DNA from: Hymenobacter terricola
Lineage (GTDB): Bacteria; Bacteroidota; Bacteroidia; Cytophagales; Hymenobacteraceae
Assembly: GCF_017921975.2 (NCBI RefSeq)
Contig: NZ_JAGEMO020000003.1
Coordinates: 186,001 to 250,000 of the forward strand
Direction of reading: 5' to 3'
Length of the DNA: 64,000 nucleotides
Under the pieces are notes generated by a model that worked only from the letters and a program-made list of their open reading frames with translations, was not told the DNA's origin and made no database searches. Shown in pieces: positions 17,450-24,435 of the stretch. Numbering within the stretch: position 1 is the first letter of the stretch; each line of letters opens with the position of its first letter. The position numbers and the translations under genes were made by a program.

Positions 17450-18568
17450 ATGTCCGCTCCCACTACCCCCACCCGCTGGAAACTCGTACTCGGCTCTGCT
17501 GCCGATGCACAAAACGCCGTGCCCCTGCCCCCCGACTACGGCCGCATGGACGACGTGCTCACTGCCCTCTACGACGGCGACAAAGCCGAGCGCAAGGCCG
17601 GCCTGGGTGGTTCGGCGCCCCGCGTGAGCCGCTGGCTGGGCGACATCCGCGAGTATTTTCCCACCGAGGTAGTGGCCATTATGCAGCAGGACGCCATGAC
17701 GCGCCTGGGCCTGAACCAGCTGCTGCTGGAGCCCGAAATCCTGCGCACGGTGCAGGCCGACGTGCATCTGGTGGGCACGCTCATGTCGCTGAGCCGGGTG
17801 ATGCCGCAGAAGGCCAAGGCCACAGCCCGCGAGGTCATCACCAAAGTGGTGCGCGAGTTGGAGAAGAAGCTCGCCAACCCGTTGCGCCAGGCCGTGCAGG
17901 GCGCCCTGAGCCGGGCCGTGCGCAACCCGCGCCCGCGCTATCACGAAATCGACTGGGGTGCTACCATCAAAGCCAACCTCAAGCACTACCAGGCGGCGCA
18001 CAAAACCATCATTCCGGAGCGACTGGTGGGTTTCGGGCGGCGCGGGCAGGCGCTGAAGGAAATCGTGCTCTGCGTGGACCAAAGCGGCTCGATGGCTTCC
18101 TCGGTGGTGTATGCGGGCGTATTCGGGGCGGTCTTGGCTTCGCTGAAAGCCGTGAAAACGCACATGGTCGTGTTTGATACCGCGGTGGTGAACCTGAGCG
18201 AAAACCTGCACGACCCGGTGGACTTGCTTTTCGGCGTGCAGCTGGGCGGCGGCACCGATATCAACCTGGCCCTCACCTACTGCCAGCAGCTCATTACCCG
18301 CCCGACGGATACCATCCTCGTCCTTATCACCGACCTGTACGAGGGCGGCAACGAGAAGGAAATGATAAAACGCGCCGCCGCGCTCAAGGCCGCTGGCGTC
18401 AACATTGTGGTGCTCCTGGCCCTGAGCGACGACGGCGCCCCCAGCTTTGACCGGCGCGTGGCCGAGCAGCTGGCGGCGCTGGACATCCCCAGCTTCGCCT
18501 GCACGCCGGCGAAGTTTCCGGAGCTGATGGCCAAAGCCATTCAGGGGCAGAAGCTGGAAATTGCGTAG
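17450..18568 (+). CDS. von Willebrand factor A domain protein (YehP-like)
   Basis: 372 residues from ATG 17450; a longer frame from 17372 would translate an intergenic repeat and was rejected. The N-terminal half is helical. The C-terminal half is a vWA domain with an intact MIDAS metal site: D-x-S-x-S in VDQSGSMASS (about residue 210), the Thr of GGGTDIN (about 268) and the Asp of ITDLYEGG (about 291). Such proteins present substrates to MoxR ATPases. It ends the yeh-like set and is followed by a strong hairpin. It is soluble, with no membrane segment. Confidence 0.88.
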   Translation: MSAPTTPTRWKLVLGSAADAQNAVPLPPDYGRMDDVLTALYDGDKAERKAGLGGSAPRVSRWLGDIREYFPTEVVAIMQQDAMTRLGLNQLLLEPEILRTVQADVHLVGTLMSLSRVMPQKAKATAREVITKVVRELEKKLANPLRQAVQGALSRAVRNPRPRYHEIDWGATIKANLKHYQAAHKTIIPERLVGFGRRGQALKEIVLCVDQSGSMASSVVYAGVFGAVLASLKAVKTHMVVFDTAVVNLSENLHDPVDLLFGVQLGGGTDINLALTYCQQLITRPTDTILVLITDLYEGGNEKEMIKRAAALKAAGVNIVVLLALSDDGAPSFDRRVAEQLAALDIPSFACTPAKFPELMAKAIQGQKLEIA

Positions 18569-18630
18569 CGTGGACTCTGCGAGTCCGCGCGTCGTTCGCT
18601 CAATGCGCGGACTCGCAGCGTCCACGCTAC
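18565..18630. terminator. Large hairpin between convergent genes (family B repeat)
   Basis: Arms of 26 bp starting GTAGCGTGGACTCTGCGAGT pair with one mismatch around a 14-nt loop. The hairpin spans the whole gap between the vWA stop and the remnant gene on the other strand. It would work as a bidirectional terminator, and it is also a family B palindromic repeat. Confidence 0.7.
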
Positions 18631-18631
18631 A

Positions 18632-19195
18632 TCAGTCCCGAAACGGCTTCGGTCCCGGTTCCATTTTAAACAGCTGCACCGGGAATCTCACCGTTTCCAC
18701 GCCGCGCTGGGAGCCGGCGGTGCGATTCATCTGCGGCACCGGAATCCAGAGCGCGCCGGCGTGGCTAATCCACAACGCATCGGCCCAGATGAGGCGGGGG
18801 TTCTGCACCAGGACGCTGCTTTGGGCATCGGGCGTCACTTTTAAGATGCGCTTTTCATGGGCGTCGCTCATGCAGAGGTTGCCGTCGGCGTCGATGGCCG
18901 TGCCGCAGCAGGCAGGAAAATCAAAGCAGTAAGTGCCCTTTTTGGAGAGGCCGGCGAAGCTGATGTTGGGGTCGTCCGAGTACTTGGTTTCGAGGCGGTA
19001 CATGGGCCCGGCGGTTTGGAAATAGAAGTATTTACCATCGGGCGACACTTCCAGTTGGTCGGCGTGCAGGGCTACTTTGTCGCCGTTGAGCTTGAGCATG
19101 GCTTTACCTCCGCCGTACATGGGGCGGCGAGCGGCGGTAGTGCGGTCGCCGTCGAGCAGGCGGCGGCCCTGGCCGGTTTTCTGTAGGAATTCCCC
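18632..19195 (-). pseudogene. C-terminal half of an MRJP/yellow-type (SMP-30-like) protein
   Basis: The frame encodes the last two-thirds of a beta-propeller of the major royal jelly/yellow family: ADQLEVSPDGKYFYF, CCGTAIDADGNLCMSD, and RLIWADALWISHAGALW are in the family order. Bacterial relatives are about 350 residues with a signal peptide. Here only about 187 codons remain, starting directly after the stop codon of the AlkZ-like gene in the same frame (GEFLQKTGQGRRLLDG), with no start codon until Met at 19120. The 5' half was probably lost by a deletion that fused the remainder to its upstream neighbour. A short product from Met 19120 (162 aa) is possible but would be a partial propeller. 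Confidence 0.7.
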
Positions 19196-20278
19196 TTACT
19201 CAGTCACGACGTGGCCCAGAGGCAAACTGAGGAAGTCGCAATACTGCCCGGCTGCCTCCATCACCAATTCGTTAGGTACTTCAACCGGCCCAAAAAAGCT
19301 CACGGCTACGTCGATAGCGCCCTTTTTGAGTGTACGCTTCCAGGTGCCGACTATCTGGCCATCGACCACCACCATGGGCTTGAAAATTCCATTGCCGCCG
19401 GGCACGATTTTGTCCGCGTGCCCGGCGTCCAGCACCGCCTGCCGGTCTTTGTAGCCGAGCAGGTACTCATCGAAGCCCGGCAGCAGCTGCACGTTCGTCG
19501 CAGTGGGGGCAGCGCCGGTTTCGGGCGGTGAAAACCAGTAGGTTTTGCTCTCGACTTTTTCCGCAATCAAACTGGCCTGCACGGCTTCCAGCCCTTGCCG
19601 GGCATCGGTTACGGCCATGCCCGCCCAGTTGGCAAAGTCGTGCACGGTGGCCGGGCCGTGACTGGCGAAGTAGCGCCGGGCCAGCTCTGCCAGGGCCGCA
19701 TCCCGGTCAAGCGGCCGGGCATTCGGAGCCCACTCTTCCAGCAACACGAACGTCTGCTGCCGGCCCTGCAACGGCCCCAGGCAGATGTGCCCCTGCTGCG
19801 CGACGTAGCGCAACAGAAAATATCCCCGCTGCCCCGCCGTGCTGATTCCGGCCTGCTCCAGCACCTGCATCATGGCCGGGCGCATCAGCCGCTGGCCGCC
19901 TTTCAGGGCTTCATAGAAAGCCGTTCTGCTCTGCTCAATCACGGTTTCGTCCATCTCCAGCTGCTGCAGCCGCGCCGCTTCGCCCTTCAATATCCGGGGG
20001 GCCAGCAGCTGCACCATCCAGGCCGCGTCCTCGGCGGGCACGAGGTGGATGGTGCCCCGCATGGGCCAGGTCAGCACGAGCTGCTGGTCGGCCAGGGCCT
20101 GCTCGACGGCAGCCAGTGATGGCACCCGCGTGCGCAGCCCCACGGCCCACATGGCCTGCCCGTAGTCCTGCGCCTGCACCGCGCCCATCCAGCGGACGGC
20201 GGCGGCCGGGTCGGTGCATTTTGCGCCGGCAATCCGTTGGTTCAGCAGCCGCAGAAGGGCAATTTCCGGGTGTTCCAT
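19196..20278 (-). CDS. AlkZ-like winged-helix DNA glycosylase family protein
   Basis: 360 residues of the HTH_42 / AlkZ-like family (tandem winged helices). The AVQAQDYGQAMWAVGLRT segment (about residues 33-50) holds the Q-x-Q motif that is catalytic in AlkZ and YcaQ, followed by TWPMRGTIHLV, the other hallmark. AlkZ-like glycosylases unhook interstrand crosslinks or remove bulky alkylated bases; subfamilies differ in motif (QAQ here), and this one is closer to the AlkZ-like group without a biosynthetic cluster. No secondary-metabolite genes are near. The start ATG at 20278 is the first in the frame. Confidence 0.8.
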   Translation of the reverse strand: MEHPEIALLRLLNQRIAGAKCTDPAAAVRWMGAVQAQDYGQAMWAVGLRTRVPSLAAVEQALADQQLVLTWPMRGTIHLVPAEDAAWMVQLLAPRILKGEAARLQQLEMDETVIEQSRTAFYEALKGGQRLMRPAMMQVLEQAGISTAGQRGYFLLRYVAQQGHICLGPLQGRQQTFVLLEEWAPNARPLDRDAALAELARRYFASHGPATVHDFANWAGMAVTDARQGLEAVQASLIAEKVESKTYWFSPPETGAAPTATNVQLLPGFDEYLLGYKDRQAVLDAGHADKIVPGGNGIFKPMVVVDGQIVGTWKRTLKKGAIDVAVSFFGPVEVPNELVMEAAGQYCDFLSLPLGHVVTE

Positions 20279-20323
20279 GGGCAGCGAAAATAAGGGGCCA
20301 GAGCCGTTTCAGCAGGATACGGG

Positions 20324-20420
20324 GTAGCAGCGCGGACTGGACTTTGTCGTCCGCGTCCCCGCGCCGTTCATAATTGTTTGGGTTTCTGCCGGGGACGCGG
20401 ACTACAAAGTCCACGCTACG
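20324..20420. repeat. Family B palindromic repeat
   Basis: About 97 bp, beginning GTAGCAGCGCGGACTGGACT and ending GACTACAAAGTCCACGCTAC, with imperfect inverted arms and an inner CCGCGTCCCCG / CGGGGACGCGG pair. It lies between divergent genes (AlkZ-like and GH125). Confidence 0.7.
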
Positions 20421-20517
20421 GGTATGCCGGCCCCGAAACCGCGCTTGCTGAGGTCCTCTTCGTTCAATTGCCGGGCCTTACTTTGCACCCAACCCCTTAT
20501 CCTCGTCCCTCCCTTCT

Positions 20518-21930
20518 ATGAACCGCCGAACTTTTGTGCGGGGCGCGGGCCTGCTGGCCGCCAGCCCCTTATTTGGCCTGCCCCGCCTGGCCTGTGCGGC
20601 TTCGGACCTGCCCACCGTGCGGCCCGCCGCCGGCCAGCGCCGCTTCCAGAGCCCGGCCGTGGAAAACGCCATCGCCGAGTTCGGCCGCACCGTGAAAGAC
20701 CCGGAGCTGGCCTGGCTGTTCAACAACTGCTTTCCGAACACGCTGGACACCACCGTGACGCCCACCACCCGCGCCGGGCGGCCCGATACCTTCGTCATCA
20801 CCGGCGACATCGACGCCATGTGGCTGCGCGACAGCTCGGCCCAGGTCTGGCCCTACCTCTCGTTCGTCACGCAGGATGCCGCCCTGCGCCAGCTGGTGGC
20901 CGGCGTCATCAACCGCCAGACGCGCTGCATCCTGCAAGACCCCTACGCCAACGCCTTCTACCAGGACCCCACCAAAGTGGGCGAGTGGAAAACCGACCAG
21001 ACCGATATGAAGCCCGGCGTGCACGAGCGCAAGTGGGAAATCGACTCGCTCTGCTACCCCATCCGCCTGGGCTACCACTACTGGAAAATCACGGGCGACG
21101 ACCAGCCCTTCGACGCCCAATGGCGCCAGGCCATCGCCCTCACCCTGCAAACTTTCCGCGAGCAGCAGCACAAAACCGGCCCCGGCCCCTACCATTTCTA
21201 CCGCCAAACCACCAACCTCCTCGATACCCAGCCGCTGAACCCGCCCCCTGTGCACCCCACGGGTCTCATCGCCTCGGCCTTCCGGCCCAGCGACGACGCC
21301 ACGCACTTTCCGTTCCTGGTGCCGAGCAATTTCTTCGCCGTCACCAGCCTCCGCCAGGCGTTTTTGATGATGGCCGACATTGCCCACGACAACGCCGCCG
21401 CCCAGGAATGCATGGCCCTGTCCGATGAAATTGCCCTCGCCCTGCGCCAGCACGCCATCATCCAGCACCCCGACTTCGGCCCCGTTTACGCCTACGAAGT
21501 GGACGGCACCGGCGGCCACACCCTCATGGACGACGCCAACGCGCCCAGCCTCCTCTCCCTGCCCTACCTCGACGCCCTGCCCCTCAACGAGCCCACCTAC
21601 CAGAACACCCGCAAGCTGGCCCTGTCCGCCACCAACCCGTTTTTCTTCAAGGGCACGGCTGCCGAGGGCATCGGTAGCCCCCACACCGGCGCGGATAGAA
21701 TTTGGCCCATCAGCCTCGCCATGCGCGGCCTCACCAGCCTCGACGACGCCGAAATCCGGGCCTGCGTGCGGGCCCTCAAAGCTTCCCACGCCGGCACCGG
21801 CTACATGCACGAGTCCTTCCACAAGGACAACCCCGCCAAGTACACCCGCGCCTGGTTTGCCTGGGCCAACACCTTCTGCGGCGAGTTCCTCTGGAAAGTG
21901 TACCGGGAGCGTCCGAAGCTGCTGGCGTAA
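20518..21930 (+). CDS. GH125 exo-alpha-1,6-mannosidase, Tat-exported
   Basis: 470 residues of glycoside hydrolase family 125 (metal-independent alpha-mannosidase). The N-terminus MNRRTFVRGAGLLAASPLFG is a twin-arginine signal with a cleavage site near ACAASD, so the enzyme is exported folded. Family blocks are visible: FNNCFPNTLDTTV, FVITGDIDAMWLRDSSAQVW (with the substrate-binding WLRDS), ERKWEIDSLCYPIRL, and MDDANAPSLLSLPYL. GH125 enzymes remove non-reducing alpha-1,6-mannose. It stands alone here, without other glycan-degradation or SusCD genes. A TTACTTTGC box about 40 bp upstream resembles the phylum -7 element. Confidence 0.93.
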   Translation: MNRRTFVRGAGLLAASPLFGLPRLACAASDLPTVRPAAGQRRFQSPAVENAIAEFGRTVKDPELAWLFNNCFPNTLDTTVTPTTRAGRPDTFVITGDIDAMWLRDSSAQVWPYLSFVTQDAALRQLVAGVINRQTRCILQDPYANAFYQDPTKVGEWKTDQTDMKPGVHERKWEIDSLCYPIRLGYHYWKITGDDQPFDAQWRQAIALTLQTFREQQHKTGPGPYHFYRQTTNLLDTQPLNPPPVHPTGLIASAFRPSDDATHFPFLVPSNFFAVTSLRQAFLMMADIAHDNAAAQECMALSDEIALALRQHAIIQHPDFGPVYAYEVDGTGGHTLMDDANAPSLLSLPYLDALPLNEPTYQNTRKLALSATNPFFFKGTAAEGIGSPHTGADRIWPISLAMRGLTSLDDAEIRACVRALKASHAGTGYMHESFHKDNPAKYTRAWFAWANTFCGEFLWKVYRERPKLLA

Positions 21931-21946
21931 GGCGCGGGGTCGTGCC

Positions 21947-23530
21947 CTACACCGCGTTTACCGAAGCATTACCAGCCAGCAATCGGGCCAGCGCCGCCTC
22001 ATCATCCGCCTCCAACGCTACCTCCGCTTTGAGGTTTTCGATGTCGCGCTTCACGCTGGCCACGGCCAGGGTTTTGCCATTGGCCCGAAAGGCCACGGAG
22101 CCTTCCCGCTTCGCTAAATCGCCGCTCACCGGGGCCTGGTCCCACTTTTCGGCGTGGCCGACGTAGCGAATCGACAGGTCGTAGTGCTTGCTCCAGAAGA
22201 ACGGCACGGCCTCGAAACGCTCGCGCAGGCCCAACATGTTGCGGGCGGCCGTCTGGCCCTGGCGCTGGGCCACCACCCAGTGCTCCACCCGAATATTTTC
22301 GCCACTGTGCGGGTCGGGCCAGCGGGCAATGTCGCCGGCCGCATAGATGCCGGGGGTGCTGGTTTCGAGGTATTCATTCACCGCCACGCCCTTGTCGATG
22401 GTCAGCCCGGCGGCCTCGGCCAGCGCCAGCCGGGGCCGCACGCCGATGCCGACCACCACTAAATCGGCCGGCAACCGCTCTCCATTCTGCAACACCACCG
22501 CATCCTTTTCGATGCTGGCCGCGCTCTGCCCGAGGTGAAAAACGACGCCCTTTTCCTCGTGCAGCGCCCGCACCATTTCACCCAATTCCGGCCCCAGCAC
22601 CTTCACCAGGGGCGTTTTTTCGGGAGCCACTACGTGCACTTCCAGGCCCTTGGCCCGCAGGCTCCCGGCCACTTCCAGCCCAATAAAGCTGGCCCCCAGC
22701 ACCACCGCCCGCCGTGCCCCCGCCAGCCCGGCCACGACGGCGTGATGGTCGGCCAGCGAGCGCAGCGTGTGCACCTGCGGCAGGTCGTGACCCGGAATAT
22801 CCAGCTGCACCGGCGCTGCCCCCGTGGCCAGCAAAAGCGCGTCAAAAGCGTGGGCCGAGCCATCGGCCAGCAGCACGCGGCGGCCCGGTACGTCCAGGCT
22901 CGTCACCTCCCCGTGCACCAGGCTGATGTTGTGCCCGGCATAGAAACCCGCTGGCCGCAGGGCCACCGGCTGCTTCCCATCGGCCGGGAAGCTTTTGGAT
23001 AAGAGGACACGGTCGTAAGGTGCTTCGGCCTCCCCATCGAGCACGGTGATACGGCCTTCGTAGCCCTCGCGGCGCAGCGTTTCGGCTGCCGCGCTGCCCG
23101 CCGCGCCCGCGCCCACGATGACGATGGCGGCCGGGTGCGCCGGGGCCATTTTGGGTGGCCCTACGGGAGCCAGCGGGTCGCGCTCCTGCTTCTGGGCCAC
23201 GTAGGCCCGGCCGTCGCGCCGTTCCACCGTCCAGCACGGCAGCGGGCTGAGAGCCGGGGCGCGGAGGGCCTCACCCGTGCGCAGGCTGAAGCAGGCGTGA
23301 TGCCAGGGGCAGCGCAGGGTGTCACCTTCAAATAAGCCCTGGCCCAGCGGAGCCCCCAAATGGCTGCACTTGGCCGTGTTGGCAAAAATTTCGTCGCCGC
23401 GCCGGGCCAATAGCACGGGTTCGCCATGGGCGTGGCCCGTGACCATGGCGCCATCGGCGAGGTCAGCAAGGGCGAGGCCATCGGCCACAAGGTCGGGGCC
23501 AGGGAGCGGAGGAGTGGCAGTAGCAGCCAT
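21947..23530 (-). CDS. AIF-like NAD(P)H reductase with N-terminal Rieske domain
   Basis: 527 residues. Residues about 1-105 form a Rieske [2Fe-2S] domain with CSHLGAPL and CPWHHACF, the C-x-H ... C-x-x-H ligands. From about residue 130 comes a pyridine-nucleotide-disulphide oxidoreductase fold: FAD site IVIVGAGAAGSAAAETL, NAD(P)H site AVVLGASFIGLEVAGSL, and the second FAD motif GIYAAGDIARW. A C-terminal reductase domain follows. This matches AIFM3-like / ferredoxin reductase-like proteins that pass electrons from NAD(P)H through FAD to the Rieske centre. The substrate is unknown. It converges with GH125, with 16 bp between the stops. Confidence 0.92.
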   Translation of the reverse strand: MAATATPPLPGPDLVADGLALADLADGAMVTGHAHGEPVLLARRGDEIFANTAKCSHLGAPLGQGLFEGDTLRCPWHHACFSLRTGEALRAPALSPLPCWTVERRDGRAYVAQKQERDPLAPVGPPKMAPAHPAAIVIVGAGAAGSAAAETLRREGYEGRITVLDGEAEAPYDRVLLSKSFPADGKQPVALRPAGFYAGHNISLVHGEVTSLDVPGRRVLLADGSAHAFDALLLATGAAPVQLDIPGHDLPQVHTLRSLADHHAVVAGLAGARRAVVLGASFIGLEVAGSLRAKGLEVHVVAPEKTPLVKVLGPELGEMVRALHEEKGVVFHLGQSAASIEKDAVVLQNGERLPADLVVVGIGVRPRLALAEAAGLTIDKGVAVNEYLETSTPGIYAAGDIARWPDPHSGENIRVEHWVVAQRQGQTAARNMLGLRERFEAVPFFWSKHYDLSIRYVGHAEKWDQAPVSGDLAKREGSVAFRANGKTLAVASVKRDIENLKAEVALEADDEAALARLLAGNASVNAV

Positions 23531-23990
23531 AGCTTTTCGGGAAGCGTTGAGAGGTTAGGGAATGACTCCACATACGTCAATTTCCGTTTTTAGTAAAATT
23601 GCGGTGCTCGCACTGCCGCCCGCTCTGCTCCCATTCATGGCAATGATGCTCACGGCCACGGTAGCCGCGCGTGTCACCCCGCCGCTATCGTCGCAGTCAC
23701 GGCCGCGATGCCCGCAGCTGCGGCAGCATGACATGACGTCACCGCAGCTATCCATGACGCCTCCGCTGCTATCATCGCGACCACGGCAGGCATCGTTGTC
23801 AAATAGTAACGCGAACTTTGTAGTTCGCGTCCCCGGGCCGTTAAAGTCGTTACGCCAAGCGAACGACAGAATTCGCGCCACTATGTGCTGAAGCATTCCA
23901 TCGCGGGCCTGCGTCAGCAACAAGGTTTCTCCCGCTACTATCGACCTTTGCTACTATTCCTCTAAAGTCAGCATCTGCCTGAATCACATT
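23531..23990. other. Gene-free stretch with a family B repeat and quasi-repetitive DNA
   Basis: About 460 bp. The part at 23640-23800 is built from imperfect short repeats (GTCATGACGTCACC-like blocks with alternating CCG/GCAG), and no frame gives a recognisable protein. A family B palindrome follows at 23805-23883. Nothing else is seen. Confidence 0.5.
23805..23883. repeat. Family B palindromic repeat (diverged)
   Basis: Starts AGTAACGCGAACTTTGTAGT and contains CGCGTCCCCGGGCCGTTAAA, the conserved centre of this family; the right arm (GAACGACAGAATTCGCGCCA) is decayed. Confidence 0.55.
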
Positions 23991-24349
23991 ATGGACAAGT
24001 ATTTCCCTTTCAGCATAACGGTTGTGAATGGAGCACTGCGTGGTTCACCCGAACAGATGTACCAGATGGTGGCTGATTTTGAGTCTCCGGAGTCATCCGC
24101 TTACAAGTTGCTATTTGAAAAATATAGCCCCGCTGAATGACTAATTTCGCTTGTGGATATTACAGCGCTGATTATTGAAGGCAGTGCCCCAGAATTGTCC
24201 GACCACATGGACTTTGATGAAGAAGGCTACTTGTCAGATATGATGCCGACAGCGAAACGGCAATTCAAGAATTTACGTCAGTGGTCTGTCCCGCTTTTCA
24301 AGACGTCGAAGAGTTGGAGCGATATGTTCGCAAACTAGCTGACCAATAA
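23991..24349 (+). pseudogene. Broken Imm51-like gene
   Basis: From ATG 23991 the frame reads MDKYFPFSITVVNGALRG ... YKLLFEKYSPAE and meets TGA at 24138. The same frame continues LISLVDITALIIEGSAPELS and DHMDFDEEG. After SDMM near 24252, a one-base loss moves the good frame, which then gives DSETAIQEFTSVVCPAFQDV ... LERYVRKLADQ to a TAA at 24347-24349. Restored, this is a protein of about 120 residues that aligns by eye with the intact protein at 8967 (WVEHIETIIEE/VDITALIIEG; PFFDTLPHLQKYL/PAFQDVEELERYV). It is AT-richer than its surroundings. A nonsense and a frameshift make it a pseudogene. Confidence 0.65.
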
Positions 24350-24435
24350 TTCGCTGCTAAATCCCTCGTGGCTTTGTGCCACCCATTTCCCCCATTTCGT
24401 TGTTACTCTTAACAACAAATCCAACCCGCTCTCTT

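Noticed and set aside
20569..21822. 417-residue minus-strand frame over the GH125 gene
   Set aside because: Antisense to a gene with complete family motifs.
23555..23923. Cys-rich 122-residue minus-strand frame
   Set aside because: The Cys/Asp/Gly pattern follows from imperfect DNA repeats; half of it is a family B palindrome.
24153..24338. Independent 61-residue gene
   Set aside because: It is the middle of the broken Imm51-like gene; the family-like sequence continues in another frame on its 3' side.
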